A program made the translations under genes and the position numbers. The notes under the pieces were generated by a model. That model made no database searches and was not told the DNA's origin. It was given only the letters and a program-made list of their open reading frames with translations. Below, piece after piece: positions 55,357 through 64,000 of a DNA stretch of 64,000 nucleotides. The DNA comes from Euclidia mi (taxonomy: Eukaryota; Arthropoda; Insecta; Lepidoptera; Erebidae): positions 66,421,251-66,485,250 of the forward strand of contig OX123188.2 in NCBI GenBank assembly GCA_944739405.2, given 5' to 3'. Positions within the stretch are counted from its first letter, which is position 1. Every line of letters begins with the position of its first letter.

Positions 55357-55821
55357 TTATGTATGGCATCTCCTCTGTGTATTAGCTTCATGGTTAAGAT
55401 ACTCATTTAAACTATAATATGCCTTCAGCAAAAGATTATTTTTAACAATTGTCTGAAACGACCTTAAAGGCAAGTCCAAAATATTACTTGGTATCTTATT
55501 ATACATTCTTATACTAAGCCCAATAAAAGAGCTATGCGTTTTGTGTAAACGGAAATATGGTACACATAATTTGTGCCTGTTTCTAGTATTAATATTGTGT
55601 ATGTCACTATTCATTTTGTAAGAATTTATATGTAGTCGTACATGCATAACACTGGCATAAATATATTGTGATGCTACAGTAAGAATACCAATATTTTTAA
55701 ATTTTTCTTTAAGTGAGACACTTGTCTTTAACTGGTAAATGGCCCTAACTGCTCGTTTTTGTAATATAAAAATATTTTCGATGTCAGCGGCCCTACCCCA
55801 TAATAATATGCCATATGACAT
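55357..55821 (-). pseudogene. LINE reverse-transcriptase C-terminus (CR1/Jockey-type)
   Basis: 154 codons open: MSYGILLWGRAADIENIFIL, QKRAVRAIY, GILTVASQYIYASVM, NRHKLCVPYFRLHKTHSSF and MYNKIPSNILDL. This is the post-RT domain found in many insect CR1/Jockey-group ORF2 proteins, ending in KAYYSLNEY. The RT palm is absent upstream, so it is 5'-truncated. It lies upstream of, and in the same orientation as, the THAP gene. It differs from the LINE A type by its WGRAAD block instead of VWGGA. Confidence 0.85.
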
Positions 55822-55862
55822 AACACTATGAAAAATAAACTATACTTATATATTATATACAG

Positions 55863-56068
55863 ACTAGAGGACGCCAGCAGCTACGCCTGCATTTTTTTTA
55901 AATTTACCCGATTTGGCGGATCCCGTGGGAATTTCGGGAAATCCCTTCTTAGTGCACCCCTACGGTCCCCAAGGAACATACATACCAAATTTCAGCTTCC
56001 TGCGCCCAATAGTTTCGGCTGTAGCGTGTCTGTCAGTCAGTCAGTAACGCAAGGATTTTATATATTAA
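55863..56068 (+). repeat. Short dispersed repeat, plus copy
   Basis: Landmarks are CGCCAGCAGCTACGCCTGCA, GGGAAATCCCTTCTTAGTGC and GTCTGTCAGTCAGTCAGTAA then CGCAAGGATTTTATATATTA. Related copies are 59105-59240 (plus), 60118-60318 (minus) and a tail piece at 52679-52760. Ends like RTE-derived repeats of Lepidoptera. Confidence 0.7.
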
Positions 56069-56088
56069 GATTATGAAATATTAAATGT

Positions 56089-56130
56089 CTTCATGATGTT
56101 TTGTCATCATTATGACAAAACATCATGAAG
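56089..56130. repeat. Perfect 19-bp hairpin, 4-nt loop
   Basis: Arms 56089-56107 (CTTCATGATGTTTTGTCAT) and 56112-56130 are exact inverses. Confidence 0.95.
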
Positions 56131-56272
56131 TAAAAGATGTAAGATGATCCACTGTTGGATACAAACATTTTAGATAGTATAATTTGATATAAGAATTCGC
56201 AGCCATATATGCGTATGTTGAAACTAAATGAGAATAGCTCCAAACACAATAAAACCAAATGGTGGCATTGGC

Positions 56273-57560
56273 AATAATAATAAAAATAATAAGTTTATTT
56301 CTCAAAAATTGTACAAACCAAAAACACATACATATATATCTATATTATAAGATTGATACCTTCATTAAATTTTCTGTTTCATCATAGTTAAGTGTTAAAA
56401 GCCACTCATGTATTTTTATTTTACAAGAATATTTTGGGAGATGGTATATATAACATAGTTTATTAATTTGGTTGTATAAGTAGTTACCGAGTATGTGATG
56501 ATGACGCTGAGCAGTAGTTGTTTTTGACTTGCACGTGGGGCAAATTTTGTATTGACGATGGCGTTTAGCGATATTTGCGTCATATTGAAGGCTGCAATGT
56601 TTTCGAATTATGGTATGTAGCACAAAGATCTGTCTCACTGACAGTACTTTACATTCAGAGTACAATAATGATGTCGGGTATTTAAAGTTTTTGAAGTTCA
56701 TCACCTTAAGGATAGCTCTCTGTGCCCGTTCCAATTTTATAAAATGTGTCTTTGGGGCACCTCCCCATACAGAGATACAATATGTGAGTATTGATTCGCA
56801 CAAGGCATAGTAAACAGTTTTTAGCGTTTTCGGGTCTGCAGAGTGTCTTAGCTTTTTAAAGATAAATATGAGCTTTCGTACGCGCGCGGTGAGATTATCA
56901 ATGTGAGTCTTCCAAATCAATGACCTGTCAATATGTATCCCAAGATATTTGACTGCAGTAGACTTAGTCAAATGAGGACAATTACACAACTCATTCAAAG
57001 AGCTGATATCAGTGTGTACTTTGAGAACAAGATGATCATGGACAAGTGACTCTGATGGTCTCAGGCAGAATGGAATATAGGTAGTTTTATTTAAATTAAT
57101 AGTTAACATATTCGTATAGAGCCAACCCATCACTGATTTAAGAGTATTTTCTGCATGCATGTACGTCTCTGCCTAGTTATTACCATACAAAAGTAGAGCC
57201 GTATCGTCCGCATATGTATAAATATTGCAGTTCACTAGTGAGAGCTTGCAGAGACTATTTATATATATTATAAAGAGGGCTGGGCCGAGAACAGAACCCT
57301 GTGGGACTCCAAAAGTTAACATTTTTGTGTCACTCATCAAACCATTTATGTTCACACGCTGGGTTCGATCACTAAAATAATCTTGGAAAAGTTTATGAGT
57401 GATTCCACGAACACCAATGGCTTCAAATTTGGAGAGTAGATGCGGAACAGACACAGAGTCAAAAGCCTTGATTAAACTAATATTGAGAGCTACAGCATAA
57501 AACAGGATTATAATTTTGTTTTTACTTTTGTGAATTAGCGCCACATTCAAAATTACGATA
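56273..57560 (-). mobile_element. 5'-truncated Jockey-type LINE, RT to 3' end
   Basis: Minus strand: ISLIKAFDSVSVPHLLSKFE (motif A), MLTFGVPQGSVLGPALF (motif B), IYTYADDTALLLYG (motif C), then an in-frame TAG at about 57172-57174, and an open 271-codon remainder with STAVKYLGIHIDRSLIW, LTYCISVWGGAPK, LERAQRAILKV and CPTCKSKTTT. The 3' end has AATAAA and an A/ATT-rich tail at about 56273-56300. Apart from the single stop and 5' loss the frame is good, so it is younger than LINE A, to which it is clearly related. Endonuclease and ORF1 are missing. Confidence 0.87.
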
Positions 57561-57599
57561 AACGACGGGTTGTATGTCTATGACTTTTTTATCCTTACC

Positions 57600-58385
57600 G
57601 TAATTACTAAAAGTGCTATTAAACTATCTATGAAAACTTGCGGTCACGAGAATACTGCTACAAAAGGCAGCGGTTTAAAAACTCACGCAGCACATCTAAA
57701 CAGTATACGTAATAGTACCATGTGATATGATATTGATTCAATATTCGCAGGCTTTGTGCATGTAGCTGTGTATTTACCGGCTCAGAAAAGCAAACGTAAA
57801 GCTACGAGTTTACTTTTGGTTTTTCCATAAAGCCAATATAAAGTGCACCTGGCGTTTTCCAATAGCATACCTCTGATTTCACTTGCTCTAACACCCTGAT
57901 GTTCCACAAAGTAATTTTACAAATATTCTACCAAAAAATCATCGAGAATATAGGGGCACGTATCGACAAACGTGCCTGATGCGAAGTTAGAAATCCTTTT
58001 ACACTGGGTACATCGCGGAACTATTTGCTGCTTTTTTTTAATGTACCACCAGTGACTGCTAAAATTGTGTTGTTCGTTTTGTGAACATGTTCGCAAGCAC
58101 ACAAAGCTAGGGAATGTACACAGGTAATAAATATAGTGAATACCTATTTCTGCGTTGTAATTCAAAGACTTTTAAAACGGATCAGTGGCGGATTTGCGAA
58201 ATATCTTTGAATGCACGTATTGCGTGGCTATTTTACGAGAAATGTCAAAATAATACTTTAATGTACTTAACTAAACTACTGCCAATAATTTGGTAGAGTT
58301 TTGTAAGGAAAGCATTCTACGGTTTCAACTCTGACTTCTCTTCGTTGTTCGTATATCGCCGACCGTAGGCAAGTTAAAGTTACCC
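57600..58385. other. Unassigned sequence
   Basis: No gene or repeat recognised. Confidence 0.45.
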
Positions 58386-58389
58386 ATGT

Positions 58390-58690
58390 TGAATACATTT
58401 TTTTATTTTATATAGTGCCTTCGTCATCATCGTCCTAGCGTTAACCTAGTTGCATCCAAGACTTATACACCTTGGAGCCCGGAGTCCGCTTACTAGTCTA
58501 ACCAGATACGACTTAATATCAGTTTTCCCACAGAGCGACTGTCGTCTGACATCAGCAACCCAAAGGGATAGCGATATTCAATGGTTTAGACCAGTATCAG
58601 TTTATTTGAGGGTACTAACTCCGCGTAACGACTGTCTATCTTCATGACAGCCGGTACCAACGGATTAACGTGCTCTCCTCTAGGTACGAC
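58390..58690 (+). repeat. Dispersed repeat, TCATCATCGTCCTAGCGTTA family
   Basis: Contains GGAGTCCGCTTACTAGTCTA and AACCCAAAGGGATAGCGATA. Related pieces are at 62255-62402 and 7815-7900 (inside the 7.2-kb inverted-repeat element). Non-coding, widely seen in Lepidoptera by my recollection. Confidence 0.65.
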
Positions 58691-58720
58691 GCAAGCGATA
58701 ATTAACAATTTAAAAATACT

Positions 58721-58965
58721 GCCTCCGTGGTCCAGTGGATAGCGTATGCGACTGCTGATCGGAGGTCCCGGGTTCGATTTCCGGGTCGGGCAAAAGTAAT
58801 ACTGGGGTTTTCCGAATTCTCAGTAGCAGCAAGGAGTCTTGTGATGTGTCCGGTAACGGCAATAGGCACGCCCACTATTACGTGGCACCCAAAAATTCAT
58901 GGTGAAATGTTGGTGTAATATAACACCTCTGCCTACCCCTTCGGGGATCCTGGCGTGAGCGTATA
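58721..58965 (+). mobile_element. tRNA-derived SINE, full length
   Basis: Head 58724-58793 has box A GTGGTCCAGTGGATAGC and box B GGGTTCGATTTCC. The body has CTCAGTAGCAGCAAGGAGTC and GGCAATAGGCACGCCCAC, and the tail is CTACCCCTTCGGGGATCC. Same family as the copies at 14.2 and 17.3 kb but with a different, better preserved tRNA head. Confidence 0.88.
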
Positions 58966-59104
58966 AAAATAATAAGTTAATACGCACATAACTTCGAAAA
59001 GTCATTGGTTCGCGCACTGGCTTTGAACACAATACCCTCTGGATAGAAGTCTGTTAGTATATCGACTAGGCCGTCGCTGCTACTAACATATAGAGACTTA
59101 TCTA

Positions 59105-59240
59105 GTACTAGAGGAGGCCAGCAGCTACGCCTGCATTTTTTTTTAAATTTACCCGTTTTGGCCGATCCCGTGGGAAGTTTCGGCTGTGGCGAGTCTGCCC
59201 GTCAGTCAGTAACGCAAGGATTTTATATATTAAGATGATA
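59105..59240 (+). repeat. Short dispersed repeat, internally deleted plus copy
   Basis: Same family as 55863-56068, but the middle (the AAATCCCTTCTTAGTGC part) is missing: the GATCCCGTGGGA block runs directly into TTTCGGCTGTGGCG. Confidence 0.7.
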
Positions 59241-59797
59241 TAAGTTTCGAATAAAATATCAAAATTCGTTTTTTTGAGATTCGTACACGTCTATAGTCTT
59301 TTGTATACTACACCTTACACTCACCAACAAAATAGTCACAGGAAGCAATGGGCCAAGAAACCATATAAAACTTTGTCCGTATTTCAAATACTTCTTCGTA
59401 AACACATCGATAATAATTTCCACACTGACGTCTATCTGTGTTGTAAGAAATCATATAAAACTTTGTTCCAAATTCAAATAGTTTGACGAATTCACTCGCA
59501 CATTACACATGAACACTTCCAATGACATGTGTTGGAAAGAGTAAAAAAGTTTGACAAATTCAAATATTTCCGATCGAAAAAGGGATATTGAATCCTGATA
59601 CTTTCAGAAACTTTTTTAAGTTATGTAAAATCAAAACCATAACATTAGTCGGCACACTTTTGTAAGATTACAACGTATTATTTATGAGTCGCATCTTAAA
59701 GTTTCTAAAATCCATATCTTAGCACAATAATGAGATGCATAGAAATGGTACGAGTACAACACAGGCAAAATCTCAGTATAGAAAAGCATTACCATTT

Positions 59798-59850
59798 AAA
59801 AAAAGTATTAGCGTTATAGGTATGACACCTATAACGCTAATACTTTTTTT
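59798..59850. repeat. Perfect 24-bp hairpin, 5-nt loop
   Basis: Arms 59798-59821 and 59827-59850 are exact inverses (inner AGTATTAGCGTTATAGGT), loop ATGAC. Confidence 0.95.
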
Positions 59851-60117
59851 CAATTTCAATTTTTAATTCAATGTAATTTATTGCGATAACTGGTACAGCA
59901 GTTGTGGTAAACAATAATAAAAGGAAAGTTTCTCCATTATCTGCTTCAAGGCGTGCAATACATAGTAGGTATTTTTAATATTATTACAGTAAGTTGGAAA
60001 TTACTAGATAAAAGGCATGTCAACGTGAATATAAAAAAATCATTAATAAATAGAAACAATGTCAATTAAATGTAAAAGTTGTCAAAGGGTTATGCAAACA
60101 AAATATAATTTGTATAT

Positions 60118-60318
60118 TTAAAATCCTTGCGTTACTGACTGACTGACAGACAAGCTACAGCTAAAACTATAGGGCGCAAAAAGCTGAAATTTGATATGTA
60201 TGTTCTTTGGGGACCTCAAGGGTGCACTAAGAAGGGATTTCCCGAAATACCCATGGGATCGGGCAAAACGGGAAAATAAAAAAATATTGCGGGCGTAGCC
60301 GTGGGCACCCTTCTAGTA
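60118..60318 (-). repeat. Short dispersed repeat, minus copy
   Basis: Inverse of the 55863 family: TAAAATCCTTGCGTTACTGA at its left edge, GGGAAATCCC-like block, and a GGGCGTAGCCGTGGGCACCC end. Confidence 0.7.
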
Positions 60319-60354
60319 ATTAAATAAGTGCAAAGTCATCAGGTAAATAACACA

Positions 60355-60620
60355 ATGTATGTCATCTCATAAAAGTTGCACGCCACTAACATATTCATCA
60401 ACACTATAGAACGCTTACTCCAATAAAATTTGTTTAACTTTACGCTTAAACTCAGTAACACTTGGCATTTCTAATATATATTTAGGTAACTGATTGTAGA
60501 TCTGTGGCGACATACAGAAGACACTATTTGTCATCATTGAGCTTTTATGCTGAGGGCAACAAACTTTGAGGTTGTGACGCTTACTTTTGTAACGTAATAC
60601 TCCACGTATTGCGTTATAAT
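60355..60620 (-). pseudogene. LINE ORF2 C-terminal fragment
   Basis: The minus frame reads SKRHNLKVCCPQHKSSMM, then SPQIYNQLPKYILEMPSVTE and FKRKVKQILLE, a TAA, then AFYSVDEYV. These are the last residues typical of Jockey/CR1-type ORF2 (Y-N-x-L-P-x-x-I and a KxxLL ending). One stop interrupts it and nothing of the RT core is present. Related in style to 55357-55821 but a different family. Confidence 0.7.
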
Positions 60621-60659
60621 ATCTCGCAGGCGCTTAACGCCAGCTTAGCCGCAGAGCGT

Positions 60660-61135
60660 TCGCAATATTACCTTATATAGTCATGTTCAGAGCCAAAGGC
60701 AGTCTGTGAGTCATAGGTTTATGCCTATATAAGATGGGTGCGCGATCTAAATCGGTCACTTTCACTAGACGTCGGAACGCTGCGCTACACCTCGTGACTA
60801 TTCTACCTTCTACTCAATATCTACTGTCCCGCTGGGGGTAAGCATATTCTAGTAGTCTGTGTGCTATGTTCTGTCTGTAGTTTCTGTGTCTCCTAAGCAT
60901 AATAGCCGATCTAGGGATAGCCTGTTCCTGACCCGTTGTTGTGTATTCTCTATGCTGTTTCTAGTTCTCCCTTCGGGCCACGATTCACCCTACGGGCTGC
61001 GACCTACGAGCTGCGGGCGCCGTGCTGCTACCAGCCGCCGCCAACGCATCAGCCCCTGCCTACGAGCCTCCTAGATCACGTGTGCTGTGTTCGGCTCGAG
61101 GAAATGGTACACCAATACGCTCAATTATTTGTAAA
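60660..61135. other. GC-richer tract, possible LTR remnant
   Basis: Contains TATATAAGATGGG at about 60728 followed by a C/T-rich leader, and a G/C-rich patch at 60960-61060. This is the layout of a retrotransposon U3-R, but I see no terminal repeats. Short overlapping frames here are not convincing. Confidence 0.3.
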
Positions 61136-61149
61136 TTCAGGTTTCAACA

Positions 61150-62250
61150 AGACATAGTGCGTGATATTTGAAGTTTGTTAAACACTTACGAATAAATTCC
61201 AGGAACACTGGTAGAAGAAAAGGAAAAAAAATGCTAAATATATAATGAAAAAGAGAAAAAGTGATGAACGTGGCTCCAAACTGACAGCGTACTCTCCGAA
61301 CGAAACGCAGGGATGGGCACTGAAAATACACCGAAATTTTAAGAATTCGAACTTAGCGATTAGCAACACTCTTATACTTAATAATATCCTTTTTTTAAGA
61401 TTTTCTTCTCACTCACGAAAATACAAAGCTAAGTTTCGGAGTATTTAGGCGAGAAGCAGAGACATTTTGGATTCAGCACAAATGTGCCGGCTTGTCCGGG
61501 AAAGCACTATGCTACTACGAGTACAATCTTAGTTTTGTACCATCAAATAATAAAATTCGAACGAAGATTGTATAAACATGTTTAACTAAAACCAAAAATA
61601 TTTTAAATATAAAAACTAGTTAGCTTTGGCATAGTTTTACTTAAACTGCGTTTTTGCCAACAATGTTATGCAAATATTGTATCGTATTGCAGTATGTTAC
61701 TTAGTATAATGTAGTACTATTCGTGCTACGTTGCCGCTGAATAATACGTAAGCAGATATTAACCTGGTTAAAAAGACCTCTCAACGCTGTCACGAGCCTG
61801 TAAAAGTGAGCTCTACGTATTAGGTATCTTTATGGATTAGTGAGCACCAAGAAGCAAGGAAGATCTCAGCACATTTTCAGGCTTTATGATAGTGGGAATT
61901 CGTGATAGGCACTCGTAGTTCATGTCACATCAAAAATGCTATTTAAAAATGAATGTGTGTTTAAAAATGTATCCGTGTATCAGCTTCGATGTATCGATAT
62001 GTCATTGTAGAAGAGCGAGTCCGCGTCACAAACTAAATAAGTTAGAACTACACAAGCAATTACTAGTGACACAATTTATATTAAATGGTTACTTGACCCA
62101 AACACTTATTTGATACGTACTTAAAGTTACGGATATAGAGATATAAAAAAATACATATAACCATCAATGCTTAGAGCAGTGTGGGTGTGATACTTATATG
62201 ATTATATTTGATATTTACATTTATTTCTCCTTGTCTATTTTGTTATTTTT
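61150..62250. other. Unassigned AT-rich tract
   Basis: No gene or repeat recognised. Confidence 0.45.
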
Positions 62251-62254
62251 TTTA

Positions 62255-62402
62255 TTTATTTCATCATCCTCCTCTTAGCGTTATCCCAGTTTGAATCTGG
62301 GGTCCGCTTACTAGTTTAACCGGATTTCGCGGAATATTAGGTTTTCCACGGAGCGACTGCCTGCCTGACCTCCGCAACCCGAAGGGATAGCGATATTCCA
62401 TG
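62255..62402 (+). repeat. Dispersed repeat fragment (58390 family)
   Basis: TCATCATCCTCCTCTTAGCG, GGGGTCCGCTTACTAGTTTA and AACCCGAAGGGATAGCGATA match the 58390-58690 copy in order and spacing. Confidence 0.7.
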
Positions 62403-62639
62403 GATCATTCCATAATATATAGATAGTTTAGTTGCATAAGTAGTTTTATTCTGTTGTATATATGTTATTTGTTACATTAATAAATGTAGGATAAAATTTT
62501 CTTAGTTAATAATATATATATACACATATATATTACAAAGTAAATATCACGAGTATATGTTTTTCAATATTTACTATGTAAATATCAAATAATGAACCCG
62601 ACCTCATTTCGGGCAATCAATTCAATTCAATTCATTTAT

Positions 62640-63850
62640 TCAGTAACAATTTTTACATTGTGTTTGAATATAATTATACATTAGAAAAAAAACATCGTTA
62701 TAAATAATGATAACAATAATAGAAAAAAGACCCACACACCTTGAGAAAAGAAAATACATGTAACACAATAGCAAAAAATAATAATTAATTTATGAATATC
62801 GATGTGAAAGAAAGACAAACAAACAAGTTGCGCTCTGTGAGTCTTGTCCTTTATTTCTATGCCGATTTACTACTTTCCAGATATTCCTCGAAACATTTTT
62901 AAACCTTGATTTCTGAATCTGCACGGCTAAGTTCTTAGCCATCTTTATGATCTTTTTATACAAAGCGATATATCGCTGTCTATAATGTTGTATGCTAGCA
63001 TCATTGGTATTAGATTTGCCGGAAAGTAAAATACGTTTCATCTTGCTAGAAACTCTTACTCCCTTTGTTATCCAGCGAAAGTTCAACCCATTTTCTCGAA
63101 TCTGTTATTTCGTTTCTTAAATGCCTTTTTATACATTGTATGAAAGTGTTTTAAAAACGTATTGATACCCATGTTATGCCACTCTTGATCCTTTATCATT
63201 TGTCTATAGATCTTCTTATTCGTGACGCAAAATGATATTTTTGTGCTATAATAAGCTACCTTATTTTTAAGAAACTTATTACATTTTATTCTTAAGCTAC
63301 ATATCAGTGCAGCATGTCCATCAGCTAGTCCATTATGATCAGTACTACATTTAAATGAAAGCCTTGAAAAATTGCAAAGAATATTGTCAATACAGGAAAC
63401 AGACTCATTGCGAATAAATGTTATATTGTCGATTAGTGGTCTGAAAAAACAAATACAGCAATTTCTATTAAAAAGGTGTTCTAAGAATTTTTGTAACATA
63501 ACAAAAACAGGTCTAGATTCTTGTCATAAGGACTTCTATAACAGCAATATATTGTAACTCCAGTTAATACATCTTTGACGCCACAAATCTCAAAGCTATC
63601 CATTGTGTACATTTTATTAATCGCAGGCAATTCAACGCATTCTCTATCTTTACGGGCCAATATTAGTGTTCTTCCCCTTTTCTTGTTTACTCTGGTGTTG
63701 TACGCCACAATTTTATATTTAGCTAAATTAAATAGTTGTATCTGTTTAGAATTAAGAAAATGTTCGCTTATGCACAAATAGTGTAATTCTTTATCATAAT
63801 TATCTATATAATCCCCAATTCGTCCTTTTTGTTTAATATTCCACATAAAT
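62640..63850 (-). pseudogene. LINE fragment: APE endonuclease and linker, decayed
   Basis: From right to left on the minus strand, three frames carry endonuclease-like pieces: YLCISEHFLNSKQIQLFNL (E-H like the catalytic TEHWL block), FEICGVKDVLTGVTIYCCYR (the YRSP strand), STDHNGL (the SDH-type catalytic His), then linker-like ITKGVRVSSKMKRILL (usually followed by the RT fingers). The RT is absent. A short 3'-end-like sequence follows near 62640. Frameshifts occur at about 63490 and 63085. 5' sequence would continue toward 63850 and beyond. Confidence 0.7.
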
Positions 63851-63857
63851 TCAGATG

Positions 63858-63919
63858 AAAAATATTTAACTATTCAATACCCGGTAGACTTACTGGGTAT
63901 TGAACAGTTAAATATTTTT
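63858..63919. repeat. 25-bp hairpin, one mismatch, 12-nt loop
   Basis: Arms 63858-63882 and 63895-63919 pair at 24 of 25 positions (AAAAATATTTAACT and CAATACCC blocks). Confidence 0.92.
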
Positions 63920-64000
63920 GTTACTTGCTTATTTGGCATTAGAGGTGATGTATTAGCGAAAAAAGTTATCTACGCACACTAACCTTGCCAGCATCAATGT

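Overview
This is eukaryotic, AT-rich, repeat-dense DNA, most likely from a moth or butterfly. I infer this from the SINE families with the tail motif CCCCGAAGGGGTAGGCAGAGG, a Dong/R4-type LINE sitting in a (TAA)n array, an R1-clade LINE, BEL/Pao fragments, and the absence of any bacterial-style operon. Almost every recognisable coding stretch belongs to a mobile element. The one convincing host-like gene is a small two-exon THAP zinc-finger gene on the minus strand at 54.6-55.2 kb.

Layout. 0-1.5 kb: BEL/Pao gag (minus, broken, runs off the window). 3.06-4.27 kb: 3' end of a Jockey-type LINE. 4.28-4.8 kb: BEL/Pao integrase piece, followed by a 369-bp cassette present twice. 7.2-9.4 kb: 2.2-kb long-inverted-repeat element with a PIF/Harbinger-like ORF relic and a SINE in one arm. 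9.7-12.9 kb: two TTA-flanked, CGCG-rich Harbinger-like elements, the second a fusion of two copies. 13.1-17.26 kb: Dong-type LINE with restriction-like endonuclease, split by a composite SINE. 17.55-32.3 kb: a nest, in which minus-strand Jockey LINE 'A' is interrupted by two SINEs, an unidentified 1.43-kb insert and plus-strand LINE 'B'; LINE B is itself interrupted by a complete but gene-less LTR retrotransposon. 33.06-35.1 kb: an ORF1-only retroelement on the minus strand carrying a 1.3-kb LINE 3' end that makes a 524-codon chimeric ORF. 37.8-38.6 kb: solo LTR, partly copied in a 1,464-bp near-identical duplication (38.0-39.46 and 45.10-46.57 kb). 40.3-40.9 kb: compound minisatellite. 43.4-44.24 kb: poly(A)-tailed R1-clade fragment with an 18-bp target duplication. 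50.4-53.3 kb: interspersed repeats in inverted arrangement. 53.84-54.45 kb: foldback element. 54.5-55.2 kb: THAP gene. 55.3-63.9 kb: LINE fragments, SINEs and short repeats.

Insertion order can be read from target-site duplications: LINE A before LINE B (ATATTCGGT), LINE B before the LTR element (ACTT); SINEs entered LINE A (ATATACCAT; AGGGTTAACAGT) and Dong (CACAAT). A separate pattern is a set of short, nearly perfect hairpins (11-28 bp arms, 2-12 nt loops). At least two lie inside LINE coding sequence, where one arm looks like a new inverted copy of the adjacent sequence.

Clade names rest on motif recognition by eye. Long tracts such as 35.1-37.7, 41.0-43.4 and 46.8-50.4 kb show nothing I can name.
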